Shown piece after piece: positions 51,641 to 62,439 of a stretch of DNA of 64,000 bases. Under the pieces are notes generated by a model. That model was not told the DNA's origin. It made no database searches and saw only the letters and a program-made list of their open reading frames with translations. The stretch covers positions 23,957,202-24,021,201 of the forward strand of contig NW_020948983.1 in NCBI RefSeq assembly GCF_900497805.2, read 5' to 3'. Position numbers and translations under genes: made by a program. How positions within the stretch are numbered: position 1 is the stretch's first letter; each line of letters begins with the position of its first letter. The stretch is from Vombatus ursinus (Eukaryota > Chordata > Mammalia > Diprotodontia > Vombatidae).

Positions 51641-52200
51641 ATGAGCTCTTTTTCTTTTTTTTTGTCATTCTATGACTCATGTATACCCAATGCGGGTTAA
51701 GAATTTACAAAAGTTGGGGATGTCTTGGTGAGGTATGAATTTTCACCCAGTGCCTGATGGTGTATAATACCAGTGCCTTCCATATCAGTCAGAAAATGCG
51801 CCGAGGCAGAGGACTCATAGTCACACTGATTTGTCAGCATGACTTCTGTCAGTGATTGTCAGAAAACAATGAAAGAGGTGACAGGCAGAGAAATCAATGA
51901 CTCTTGAGGGACTGGATGTACTTAATGACTGACATACCTGAGGGATGGCATAAGCAGACAGCCTATGGGTAAGTGGAGCTGATACCCACAGGGGATAAGC
52001 TTTAGCTGAGAGAGGTAACAGGTGGTCCTGGGGCTGTAAAACAGTGCATTTTTTTTCAAGGAACACAGAATCAGGGCAGTATTTGACCTCTGTTCAATAA
52101 GGGAGTCTCTCTAAGCTGAATCAGAGCTCTGGAACAGAATCTTGCTACTGAACTCATTCAAGCTGATTAAATAGAGTCAGTGACTTGGATGGTCTTCTCT
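51641..52200. other. Unassigned stretch
   Basis: No repeat or coding signal recognised. Confidence 0.4.
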
Positions 52201-52239
52201 CACTCAACCCTGCCACCAAATCTTAGTTTGCTTTGATTT

Positions 52240-52345
52240 GAACTGTCTTAAGACTGTTGGTTTGGTCTTTTTTTGTCTTCCCAATGCTTAGTATATTTTC
52301 TGATACATAGCAGATGCTTAATAAATGCCAATTTGTTGATTAATT
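52240..52345 (+). mobile_element. L2 LINE 3' terminus
   Basis: TTGTCTTCCCAATGCTTAGT, CATAGCAGATGCTTAATAAA. Confidence 0.75.
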
Positions 52346-52734
52346 CGAAAGAGTAACACAAAAGACACAAAAAGAGGGAATTGTGGATTCCAAGAGGTGA
52401 GGAAAAAGTAAAAAACAAAAAGAAAAACAAAAATCTAAGAGATTATTTAAATGATTTCAAGGGTCTGGTTTCAGAAGGATTCCATTCTAAGATGCTGAGG
52501 GAACTTACAAATGTGATCTTAGGAACTCCACGTATAATTTTTAAAGAAATTATGGAGAAAAAGAGAGGAGCCAAAAGACCAGAGAGGAAGGGACATATAT
52601 AGGAATCTGTACAAAAAGAGGCAAAAGAAATAGGATTAGAAAGGGACATCAATATGCAGGATGGAGGGGGAAAGGGGATAAACTGGAATAGGAGCAGCTC
52701 AATAGGAACTTGATGCAAAGGCTTGAGTTAAAAC
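52346..52734. other. Unassigned purine-rich stretch
   Basis: Two overlapping chance frames on opposite strands. No repeat recognised. Confidence 0.4.
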
Positions 52735-52930
52735 ATTTGAATGTTGGACTTAGAGTCAGGAAGACCTGAGTTCAAATCTTGCCCCAGACATCTATTAGTT
52801 GTATGACCTGAGCAAGTCACTTAACATTTCTTAGCCTCAGTTTGCTTATCTGTAAAATGGGAGTTATAATAACACCTAACTCACAGGGTAGTTGTGAGGA
52901 TCAAATGTCATACTTTGAAAACTTCAAAGT
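52735..52930 (+). mobile_element. MIR-type SINE
   Basis: GACTTAGAGTCAGGAAGACC, CTCAGTTTGCTTATCTGTAA, ACTCACAGGGTAGTTGTGAG. Confidence 0.84.
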
Positions 52931-52999
52931 CATATAGAAATGTTTTTTAAAAAATAAATGTAATGAGGTCATGGGAGATGCATGTAGCAGTGACAGAGG

Positions 53000-54180
53000 G
53001 AGTAGTAAAAGGAGAAGAATGGAAGGTAAGAATGAAGAAGACTTAGGGATTGATTGGATGTAGAGGGTGAAGAAGAAGCAAGAGTCAAAGATGACTGAGT
53101 TTTTGATTGTGGGTGAGTGGGAAAATGGTGGTACCAACCAATAGTGATGTGTTAAGGAGTAAGAAGAAGCCATTCTAGGGGAAGATGAGAAGTTTTGTTT
53201 TTTGACACATTGAATTTTGGCGGAAAGGAGGAAATCTGGGAAGAGATGGCAAATAGGCCATTGGAAATTCAGGAATAGAGTTCTGGTGTGAGATGACCAG
53301 AAATACAAATTTGGGAGCTTTTCACAAAGAGCTGATAGATAAGCCGTGGGAATCGATGAGACCTTCAAGAGAAGGAGGTGATCGGTTGATAGACCCTTGA
53401 GAAGTGTCCTAGCTTACTAGGTGGAAACACAGGTAAAAGTCAGGTAGGTGGAATCAGGTCAGGAAACAAGAGTTTCCCAGAAGCCAAGGCGGGGCAGTGC
53501 ATTTTCAAAAGTGGGCAACACTGCCACATGTTTCAGTAAGATCGAGGAGGATCCAAACTGAGAAAAGGTAATGGCAACGGGGGGTCATTGGTGATCTTTG
53601 AGATTGCCATCTCTGTAAAATGTTGGGGGAGAAAAGCTTGATGGCAAAAGTGGAAAAAGAATGATAAGGAAGTGGAGAATGCAGGGGTAGACAGCTTCTT
53701 TGGGAAGTTTGACCATCAAAGGAAGGCAATAAATAGAATCATAGTTCAGGGGGCAGCGGGGTCAAATGAATAGAGAAAAGGGATATTTGAGTGAGCAAGG
53801 CTCTAGAAAAGATGGGTAAGGGTAAGATCAAAAGCTTATGTTCCTGAAGCGTTAGTTTTAGAAATGAGAAGTGACACTACTTCCTCTAAGACAGTAATCA
53901 GGGAAGAAGGGGTGTGTGTGTGTGTATGTGTGTGTGAAATATAGAGATATATGGGTAGAGAGGAGAATAGCTATTCAGGAACTCATTCCTAATTGCCTTG
54001 ATTCTCAGGAATGCATGGGGCAAAGTCGTTTACTGAGAATGAATTTGAGGAGGGTAGAGGTGTCTTGGAATAATGATTAGGTATTAGAGGAAACTGGTTT
54101 CTGTACCTTTTGTTGTGGGGTGGGAGGACAGAACTGAGGGGAAGTAGAAACAGATCTCTAAAGACATCTAGATGGCAGAA
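53000..54180 (-). mobile_element. L2 LINE, reverse-transcriptase region, antisense
   Basis: Antisense L2 coding text is in order: GAGTCAAAGATGACTGAG, TTTGACACATTGAATTTTGG (complement of the CTCAA/CATGTCC region), GGAATTCATGAG-like text through GTGGGAATCGATGAGACC, then GATCGAGGAGGATCCAAACT and GGGGTCATTGGTGATCTTTG. A minus-strand frame of 155 codons (52901-53368) includes SVIFDSCFFFTLYIQSIPKS, matching the GVILDSSLSLTPHIQSITKS box of L2. Not a host gene. Confidence 0.78.
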
Positions 54181-54264
54181 TGAAAAGATCCTGCTTCAGG
54201 CACTTTATCAATATAGAAGTCATTCCTGTTCAGCCTTTTTTTTTTTTAAAATCTATGATTCATA
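54181..54264. other. Short spacer with a poly-T run
   Basis: Ten or more T near 54239. Confidence 0.5.
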
Positions 54265-54334
54265 GGCAAAATTTATAATCTGAAGATGACACAAAACTGG
54301 GAAAAGGGAGAACTAATATAGGGAGGAATGGAAA

Positions 54335-54490
54335 GAGCACTTGATCGGTGCTGAAGGTTGCTGACTCATAGTCAAAAGGACTGAGTTCAGATCGTGTCTC
54401 TTTTACCTCCTTCCTGAATGACCCGGAGAAAGTAACTTCCGTTTTCTGGTCCTCACTTTCTTCACTCATAAAACAAGGGACTTGGACTGC
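54335..54490 (+). mobile_element. MIR-type SINE within L3
   Basis: GACTGAGTTCAGATCGTGTC, TCCTCACTTTCTTCACTCAT, GGGACTTGGACTGCATGACC. Confidence 0.72.
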
Positions 54491-54991
54491 ATGACCTTTG
54501 GCTTTTGACCTTAATTTTATAGAAGGCAGAAGCAGCATTCAAAATTTAGATAGGCCAAGAAAACAAGATAAATCTTAATGAAAATAAATGTAAAGTCCTG
54601 CATTTAGGTTACAAAAAGTTTTACTATACAAATTCTGTATGGTAAAGACCTGGTTTGATGACAGTTCAAATGTGGATGTAAAAAAAGCTCAGGGTTACAA
54701 TGGATGACCGCTTTAATTTGAATAGCTTTCACTGTGATGCAGCTGTGAAACATATATTCAGGATTATCAGCTTTATCTTGGATTTATAGCAGTGCCCACA
54801 TCTTGGAAGGCAGCAAGTCGCAGTCCCATTATATTCTGGGTTGATTATACTACTTCTGAGGAGAGAGATCAGTTCTGGGCTCCACATTTTAGGAAGGATA
54901 TTTATGAACAAGACTATGTCTTGAGTAAAGTATTAGGAGTGGTGAGGAATTTGGAAACCATATCAGCCAAGGAACAGTTGAAGGTTTCATG

Positions 54992-55718
54992 GCAGTCAAG
55001 GGCACTGGGACAGGGCAGGCCTGAGTACAATCTTGCTCAGGGTCCCAAAGTATAAAGAAAGGCACCTCTGAGGGGTATTGGTAATAATCTGACTGTCTTT
55101 ATTTTTTAGAAAGTATTTATTATAGGCACATTATCTTGAGGATAAAGGAGGAGAAAAGATGGAAATGAGGGATAAGGATCCATTATCATTGGGTTTGGTA
55201 TCATTTGGGATTTGGTAGACAGGAGGAAAATAATCGTAAGAAGGCCACAGAAATGCACAATTGGTGGAGACCAGGTCAAGATAATCAGGTAATGAATGGA
55301 GGCACTGATGTGCCTGAACAGCAAAACTGCCACCAGGACAACAGAAGGTCTCCCCTAGCTGGCGATTAGTTCACATGTGTAGAGGTCTTGGTTGATGTAT
55401 TAAAATGAGAGTAAAAACAATTACAGGGGGACAACATCTGGGATTGATGTCTGAGACACATGTAGAGAGGAATAAAGAAGGAGCAACACTTGTGACCGTC
55501 ATGAGAATGGGAGAAGAGTGAGATCTGATTTATTGGATATGAAGTCCTAGAGTCAGAATGAAAGTGAGATCCCGGCTATTTGGACAGCAAACTCATTTTG
55601 CACAGATTTAGCCAGAGCTATATGAACTCAATAAAGCACATAGATAAATCTAAGCATTCTCTATACTACTCTTAGTCCTCAGAAGGTTATGATGGAAGAG
55701 GAGGGTAATAACAATGAA
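54992..55718. other. Unnamed 0.7-kb insert in L3
   Basis: L3 text stops after GAACAGTTGAAGG and resumes at about 55722 in the next L3 segment (GGGCAAGAGAAAACTAAGGG for GGAGAAGAGAAGACTCAGGG). The DNA between matches nothing that I recognise. It has no open frame longer than about 75 codons and no clear terminal repeats. Confidence 0.5.
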
Positions 55719-55884
55719 AAGGACTGAGTGTATTCATCCTGGGCAAGAGAAAACTAAGGGGCATCAACCATTTGAAGGGGTGCCATGCAGAAGAGAAAAC
55801 AGACTCTTTTTGTGTTACTCAAGAAGGCAATACTTGTTATCATTTATTTGAAGTTAAAAGGAGGCATCCTTCAACTCAAAATAA

Positions 55885-55935
55885 ATCCAAATTCAATAGC
55901 CATTTATTAAGTGCCTACTATGTGTAAAGCTGCAT
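55885..55935 (-). mobile_element. L2 3' terminus fragment within L3
   Basis: AATAGCCATTTATTAAGTGC with CTACTATGTG. Confidence 0.65.
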
Positions 55936-56479
55936 CAGAAGAGCTTTTTGTTAATTAGAACTGCCCAATAATGAAATGTGGTATCTTGGCAAGTAGTGAG
56001 CTTCTTGTTATTAGGGTTATTCATTCAAAGGTAGATGACTGTTGGTGAGGTATACTATCAAATAAATTTCTGCATTGGACAGGGAGTTAGACTGGATGAC
56101 CCAGACTCACAGAATCTCAGATTTAGAAGACCTCAGAGGCTATCTTGTTGACTCATACCTGAACAAGTATCCTCTCTGTAACATAATATATGGTCATCCA
56201 GCTATTGTTTGAAGACCTCCAGGGACAGGGAACTCACTACCTCCCTAGGCAAGCCATTCTACTTTAGGATTGTTGTTCCTAAGTGTTGAAGCCCTCTGTA
56301 TCATTCCTAAATCCACTCCTGTACCACAGCCATTATTTATTTCTAGTGGGCCCGTGGGGGCCAAGCATAACAAATCTAATTTTTCCTCCCTATGATGGCC
56401 CTTCAAACACTTGAAAATAATTTCATGTCCCCTTCAGTTCTTCTCTTTGTTAAGCTAAGCATTACCAGGCCTTTTAATC

Positions 56480-56560
56480 ATTCAAATGAGATGATATTGG
56501 TAAAGTATATCTTCAAACTTAAAGTGCTATATAAATATTGGTTACAGTATTATTATAGTA
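56480..56560 (+). mobile_element. MIR 3' end fragment
   Basis: CAAATGAGATGATATTGGTA and AAAGTGCTATATAAATATTG. Confidence 0.6.
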
Positions 56561-56844
56561 TGATTCTGAGGCCATCCCTTATCTTAGTCACTCTTCACTG
56601 GACCTTATCGATCTTTTCATATTCATCCCTAAAATATTCTACCAAGAACTGGATACAGTACTCTAGATGTGACCTCATCAGGGCAGAATAAAGTACAACC
56701 AAAACATTCTTTGTCTTGTATACTATGCATCTTTTAATCACGTTAGATTTTTGAGAGAACCTTGTGAACTAGAAGAGGTTGCAGTCCTCTGAGGCTCATA
56801 AAATCCTCACTGAAGATCATCTTTAGATGAATTGCTATCTTTTG

Positions 56845-57105
56845 TTGTTGTTGACTTATTTCAGTCATGTCCGACTCTTCGTGAACCCATCTGGGGTTTT
56901 CGTGGTAACATAGTAGAGTGGTTTGCCGCTTCATTCTCTACCTTATTTTACAGTTGAGGAACCCAAAGAAAATAGGGTTAAGTGAATTGCCCAGGGTCAC
57001 ACAGCTAGTAATTGTCTGAGACAAGATTTGAACTCAGGAAGATGAGTCATCCTGACTCTTGGCCTGGCACTCTATACAGTGCTCCACCTAGCTGCCCAAA
57101 TTGCT
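56845..57105 (-). mobile_element. MAR1-like CORE-SINE inside L3
   Basis: TATTTCAGTCATGTCCGACT, GCCCAGGGTCACACAGCTAG, and the head complement CTCCACCTAGCTGCCC. Full length. The duplicated motif ATTGCTATCT lies at about 56831 and 57100, a likely 10-bp target duplication. Confidence 0.9.
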
Positions 57106-57234
57106 ATCTAGCTACACCTGAACATTGATCATGGATCCTGAGGCTCATTCAGTTCATTTTGCTGTCCCTGCCAGCTTTGTGTCACTGCAAGTTTGATGAG
57201 TATGTCATCATTATCTTTAACCAAGTCAATGATA

Positions 57235-57352
57235 AAGATATATGTGTGTATATACATATACATATATGCCCATATATAAACACAAATACATGTGTATAAT
57301 ATATATACACATATATGTGTGTGTGCATATGTATGTATGTAGGTATGTATAT
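57235..57352. repeat. (TATG)n/(TA)n microsatellite
   Basis: Alternating purine-pyrimidine tract within the L3 copy. Confidence 0.93.
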
Positions 57353-57520
57353 ATCACAGATCCGGGGTAGATCCCTGGGGCACTCCACTAAAGACACCCC
57401 TAGATGTTGCACTGTTCCATTGATCACAATTATTTGAGTCAATCAACTGACTCAAAATCTATATAATTGTGCTGTTGTCTAGAACGTATCATGTTCACAA
57501 GAATAGCATGAGACACAACA

Positions 57521-57924
57521 AATGTCTCTTCTGACTTCAAATCCTATGATTTTAAACCTGTCTCTTCTTTGGTCCTATGCACAAAATAGTGACATCAATG
57601 ATTCTAGTAATGTCTTTCACAAAGCCTTCTGTGACTATTCATGTAATTATCCAGATAATTGGGATTTGAGAACCTTTTGTTACACTGACACTTTTAAGTT
57701 ATTAGCAAAAACAGGTGAAATATTGTTAGGCTGTTTTAGAAATTTCAATTTTGTCACTGTGTGTTAATCAATTTCACACCATTTGGTTCTACTTTGCATC
57801 TGCCCTAATCTCTCTCCTACAACCTTGATCTCCTCCTCACCCCTTTTACAAGTTTTCTTCCTTGGTAAGAATGTGGATTCACAATTCTGAGTGCTTCTTA
57901 AAGCATACTTTTTTCACTTTATTT
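57521..57924. other. Unassigned stretch
   Basis: Nothing recognised. Confidence 0.4.
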
Positions 57925-58085
57925 TTTTTTGCAATATGGAACTATGTTTTGCATGACTTCACATGTATAATGGGTATCATGTTGCTTGCCTTCTCAATGG
58001 GTTAGGGAGGAACCAGAGGGAGAGAGAGAATTTGGAACCCAAAATTAAAAAAAATATAAATAAATTATGTTTTTAATAAAAAGAA
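57925..58085 (+). mobile_element. L1/HAL1 3' terminus
   Basis: TATGTTTTGCATGACTTCAC, TTGCTTGCCTTCTCAATGGG and GAATTTGGAACCCAAAATTA match the last 170 bp of the HAL1 at 33377-36014. 5'-truncated. Confidence 0.8.
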
Positions 58086-58174
58086 CGTGAGTTTATAATG
58101 TGGTCATGAAATCTGCTCATCCATTCCTTAACTTATTATTCATATTCATATTACCACAACAATTATAAAGTACT

Positions 58175-58800
58175 AAATGGTGCAGTACAGGGGATAAGTG
58201 CAATAGGAATTCATGAAAAGATTTCATTGTAGGCTGGGGCCCTTGGAAAAGGCTTCTTGGAGGGCTAAGACTGGAGCTGGGACTTGGAGGTTAGATTGGG
58301 TTTGGATAGGAATAGGGGAAGAGGGAGGGTATTCCATGTGAGCTTAAACAATGGTATAATGGAAATGAATATGGTATGTATTAGGGGCAATTAAATGGAG
58401 AAGGGATTGTGTTGGCTGTTCAATCATTTTCAGTCACGTCTGATTCTTCGTGACCCCATTTGGAGTTTTCTTGGCAGAGATCCTGGAGCAGTTTGCCATT
58501 TCCTTCTCCAATTCATTTTATAGATGAGGAAACTGAGGCAAATAGGCTTAAATGACTTGCCCACGGTCACGCAGCTAGTAAGTGTTTGAGGCTAGATTTG
58601 AACTCCAGAAGATGAGTCTTCCTGAATCCAGGCCTGACATTCTGTCCAGTGCACTGCCTAGCTACCCTGGGTGGGTTGGTGGATAGCAGCAAACAAGGCT
58701 GACTAGGGAGGCCAACCTACCTGTGTAATGTTGGTCCAGACTACAGATGGCTTTGAAGACTAGATTGAGCCCAAAGTGATGGAGTTGATTTTGTTTCTGA
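58175..58800 (-). mobile_element. L2 LINE 3' part, split by MAR1
   Basis: AAGGCTTCTTGGAGGGCTAA, GGGAGGGTATTCCATGTGAG, then after the SINE GACTAGGGAGGCCAACCTAC and GATGGCTTTGAAGACTAGAT. Confidence 0.75.
58414..58666 (-). mobile_element. MAR1-like CORE-SINE inside L2
   Basis: TCACGTCTGATTCTTCGTGA, GACTTGCCCACGGTCACGC, GCACTGCCTAGCTACCC. Full length; L2 text continues across it. Confidence 0.9.
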
Positions 58801-59098
58801 TTTCCTAAGCCGTGATACTTCCCTCTTCTATCTTTGGATTTGACTCTCCCTTGCATGTAATAATCACATGATCCCATGTTTGTCCGGGCTCTATGACTAG
58901 AGAATCATGTGCTGTTTATGCAACGTTTATGAGTGGCACTGGGAGGGAGTCTGGTTGTGGTATGTGGTCATCCCTAAAGACCAGTTGTTTAAAAGCAAAA
59001 ACATCTTGCTTGACTTTAAAACATTATTATTTTGAGGGGCACATTTTAAATGTGGTCTTTTAAAATTTGTTCCAATAGATGACTTTTCTTTTTTCATG
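58801..59098. other. Unassigned stretch
   Basis: Nothing recognised. Confidence 0.4.
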
Positions 59099-59150
59099 CA
59101 TGTATATATAATATATGTGTGTGTGTGTGTGTACATACACACTCACATAT
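59099..59150. repeat. (TG)n/(TATA)n microsatellite
   Basis: TATATAATATATGTGTGTGT with a short ACACTCACA end. Confidence 0.92.
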
Positions 59151-59764
59151 ATTTTTCAAAATAAACTTTATTTTTCTGTGTTGGCAGAGATTACTTTGTG
59201 GTGACTGGGGAGCAAAATTCCAAGTATGAGGCAGATTTTAAACATTTAGAATCCTTGACCAAACGGTTCATGTAAACTCCATCTTCTCCCTTTCCAGGAA
59301 ATTCTTGGCCCTTAGCAAATGAGACAAACCTGATTTCATACTCAATCAGATCCTTGCAGCTGATTACCCTCAGTCTTTGCTTCCTCTGGTTCTGTTATGA
59401 TGTTTAATCCTTCACATATTTATTTTGACCTTGATTATGAAGGAGTTTTCATGGAGATATAGGATACATTCCTTTCTTTAACCAGATTCCTCAGATTCCT
59501 CCCCACCTTTCCTATCTATGTTCTACCCCAACTTCCCTATTTCCTTCCCAATCACTGGCTCCATCCCCATTCTTCACTTCTCCCCCATTGGTTTCTGCTC
59601 TGAAAAAAATATGAATTCAAGTCAGCCTAAGGCATATATCTACTATATTATATGTGTAACCAAGTTTCCAAATGAAACAACAAAGTTGTTTTTACTCAGC
59701 CAGGTTTTTTCCCTTCCAATTCAGGCATGACACAAAATACTGCACTAGTGGTCAGAAGCGCTAG
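59151..59764. other. Unassigned stretch
   Basis: Pyrimidine-rich part near 59480-59590 hints at L2 but is too weak to call. Confidence 0.4.
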
Positions 59765-59865
59765 ATTTTAGTGCTGGTTCCAGTACCACCTCCTCCTGTG
59801 AACCTTGAGGGCGTCATCTCTCCAGGTCTCATGTCACCTTTTATAAAATGAGGGGGTTGTATTAG
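59765..59865 (+). mobile_element. Diverged MIR fragment
   Basis: TGTGAACCTTGAGGGCGTCA and TTTTATAAAATGAGGGGGTT. Confidence 0.6.
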
Positions 59866-60129
59866 CTTCTGTATTATTTTAATGTGTGTACCTGTCCTAT
59901 ATTGAAGTACATTTGAAAGAGTAGACATGATGTTTTGCTGGGGAACCTAAGTGTCAGCAGTGTTAACACAACCAGGGGAGCATGACAACTATGCCCCAGT
60001 AGAATATAAGAACTGTGAGGGTAGGAAGTTCCTGTTTCTGGCTCACAGCCCCTATTGCAGAGCATCTCAAGAGAATGAAACCCTAGGAAATATGAGGGAG
60101 GTGGGTCATATCATATAAGTCCTAGTAGC

Positions 60130-60190
60130 TGGAATCAAAGAACCACAGAATCTCAGAGGTGGAAGGAACTTAACTAGCACCTAATCCAGC
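60130..60190 (-). mobile_element. L3/CR1 3' terminus fragment
   Basis: ACAGAATCTCAGAGGTGGAA then GGAACTTAACTAGCACCTAA match the antisense L3 end. Confidence 0.65.
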
Positions 60191-60194
60191 CTAT

Positions 60195-60430
60195 ATCTTG
60201 AGTCAGGAATACTTGGGTTCAAATCAGGCCTCAGAAACTTATTAGATTTGTAACCTTGGGCAAGTCCCTTAGTCTCTGTTTTCCTCAGTTTCTTCATCTG
60301 TAAAATGGGGATAACAATAGCACTTATTTCTCAGGGCTGTTGTGAGGATCAAATGCGGTAATATATATATAAAGCACATGGCTGGTACATAGTAGCCATT
60401 ATATAATATAAATTTCTCCTCCTCTTCCTT
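60195..60430 (+). mobile_element. MIR-type SINE
   Basis: TTGAGTCAGGAATACTTGGG, TTCCTCAGTTTCTTCATCTG, TCTCAGGGCTGTTGTGAGGA. Confidence 0.85.
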
Positions 60431-60579
60431 CTTCTTCTTCCTACTGAAGGTTTCGAATCTGGCCAATGGAGTTGTTTGGAGCAGAAAAATGGAGCCTTAC
60501 TGTGTGAATGCAAGTTATAGGATGTTAGTGTTCCTGGTTCCCTAACCAATGAAGGTGAGTCCCTATAGCTCTCTTTCTT

Positions 60580-60828
60580 GTTTAGTAGTTTTAGTTGTGC
60601 CCAACTCTTCGTGATGCCATTTGGGGTTTTCTTGGCAGAGTTACTGGAGTGATTTGCCATTTCCTTCTTCAGCTCATTTCATAATGAGGAACTGAGGCAC
60701 AAAGGGTTAAGCGACTTGCCTAGGCTCACACAGCTAATAAGTGTCTGAAACCAGATTTGAACTCAGAAAGATAAGTCTTTCTGATTCCAAGCCCAGTGCT
60801 ATATCCACTGTGCCAGCTAGCTGCGCTT
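60580..60828 (-). mobile_element. MAR1-like CORE-SINE, full length
   Basis: AGTTGTGCCCAACTCTTCGT, GACTTGCCTAGGCTCACAC, CCACTGTGCCAGCTAGCTGC. Confidence 0.9.
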
Positions 60829-62080
60829 CATAACTCTCTTAGGTCTCAGTTAATCAGGTGGAAGCCCAGGGGAGTCTTGTGTGTTTGTACGTGCCTTAGT
60901 GAGAAGGCTCTTCAAGAAGGTTGCTCTCAAGTTCTATTTATAACTTGGTGGTCAGTAACTTTGTTGATTTGTTCCCATTTTTCCTAGTGTGAAGAAAAAT
61001 ACGGCTGAAAGATAGCCTTTATCATCAGGTTTTTTTCTTTTTGTTTTTTGGATAATTCTTGTCTGGAAAAAAGTTGAATACATTGTATATAATTTATGTT
61101 GAAGCAGATAAGGTACTAGCAGAGAGTATTGTATATACTAGGTGCTCAATAAATGTTGGCATGAATAAATGAATGCAAACCAGAGCTAGTTACCTCTATT
61201 ATCCCTACAGTGGATGCATTGGTCTGAGAGAATTGCCACTTAGAGTTTTTGATTTGCTAATCACACCACTTTTGGATTTCTCCTATCATTTACATTAAAG
61301 TAGACCTAGCATAGGATTTCAAATAATTTTCTTAAAATGTTTGTCCTTACTGACTCACTCTCGCTTGCTTATTTTATTATTTCCTCTGCTAATTTCAAGG
61401 TGATTTTTTTTTTACAATAAACATTAAGTAAAGCTCATTTCCTAAGCAGCAAATTGCCAAAGCCATACGGGAGTGTGTGTGATAAAGTGCACCTTTAAGG
61501 AAGGGGTGAGTGCCTCAGAACACTCAATCAGACAGCCTGCCTATAAATCTGAGTGATAGACTTTGACTACTCCTTTGAGGTGACTCTGCTGTGACCCTCC
61601 TGCCATGAGCAAAGTGTAGCCACGGCACCTGGGACAGCCGAGGGAGGAGGAAAGAGACGGGAAATAATGGTCATTTCTAGAGCAACAGTTTCTGAAGGTC
61701 AGCAAGGCCTTGCATGGAAATGAGAGAGGGAACAGCCGGGTCACCAGGACAACCTCCCCTATGCTTTCCCACTATTTGCTGGAATCGTACTTGGGTTCTT
61801 CTGCATCTCATTCTTGGAGTGAACTGGTCCTTAGGTAGATGATATCACTGCATTCAGGCTACCGAGCCTTCCTTTATCAGTGTTCAATCTTTTGTGGGGA
61901 CAGAGAGTGAATCACTTAAAGGAAAGATTCTTCCCAGGTCCTGGGAGAGAGAGTTGTGGGGTTTAACCCATGCACACAACTTTGTTCCAGACCCTTAGGC
62001 TGGGACAAATCCAGAGCCAACTGTAGTCCAGAGCCAACAAGAACACCCAAGAGTTCCAAGGTAAAATATAAACCTCAATT
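60829..62080. other. About 1.25 kb, mostly without repeats
   Basis: A short L2-like tail (GGTGCTCAATAAATGTTGGC) lies at 61140-61165. The rest, especially 61440-62000, reads as unique DNA and includes CCTATAAATCTG near 61540. No exon is supported. Confidence 0.45.
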
Positions 62081-62082
62081 AC

Positions 62083-62235
62083 CTTCCTGAGTTCAAATCT
62101 GGCCTCAGACACTTATTAACTATATTACCAGGGGCAAGTCACTTAACTCTGCCTCAGTTTCATCACCTGTAAAATGAGCTGGAGAAGGAAATAGCAAGCC
62201 ACTCCAGTATCTCTGCCAGGAAACCCCAAATGGGA
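62083..62235 (+). mobile_element. MAR1-like CORE-SINE, head missing
   Basis: Starts at GAGTTCAAATCTGGCCTCAG and ends near CCCCAAATGGGATCAAGAAG, so it is truncated at both ends relative to full copies. Confidence 0.85.
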
Positions 62236-62254
62236 TCAAGAAGTTGATACCTAG

Positions 62255-62400
62255 GCTTTTAGTGTTAGAAGAAACCTTAAAAATATCCTAATCTAACCCA
62301 CATTTTATAAATTGGGAAAATGAGTTCCAGAGAATGGAAGTAACTTGACCAAGGTCATCATAAGTGACTTGAAAAACCCAAGCAGTCTCGCTCACAAACC
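62255..62400 (-). mobile_element. Diverged MIR
   Basis: GTGTTAGAAGAAACCTTAAA, CCCACATTTTATAAATTGGG, GACCAAGGTCATCATAAGTG. Confidence 0.65.
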
Positions 62401-62439
62401 AGAAGATTCTTTACTACTTTACCCTGCCTCAGGAGTCTT

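Larger units (their letters stand above)
54265..56110 (+). mobile_element. L3/CR1 LINE, RT 3' half to terminus, interrupted
   Basis: Sense L3 text: GATGACACAAAACTGGGAAA, AAATGTAAAGTCCTGCATTT, then the frame RDQFWAPHFRKDI at about 54865-54905 (CR1 VQFWAP.Y.KDI), a break at about 54992-55718, and TTTGAAGGGGTGCCATGCAG onward to GGAGTTAGACTGGATGACCC. A MIR (54335) and an L2 end (55885) are nested in it. Confidence 0.8.
56105..57520 (-). mobile_element. L3/CR1 LINE, 3' end to RT region, tail to tail with the previous copy
   Basis: Antisense L3 from its 3' terminus (AGAATCTCAGATTTAGAAGA) through TTTGAAGACCTCCAGGGACA, CATGTCCCCTTCAGTTCTTC, CTCTAGATGTGACCTCATCA, GATCCCTGGGGCACTCCACT and CACAAGAATAGCATGAGAC. 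A MIR end, a MAR1 copy and a TATG array interrupt it. Confidence 0.85.

Noticed and set aside
52901-53368. 155-codon minus-strand frame as a membrane protein
   Set aside because: It overlaps an antisense L2 and includes an L2 reverse-transcriptase box; the hydrophobic look is due to pyrimidine-rich codons.
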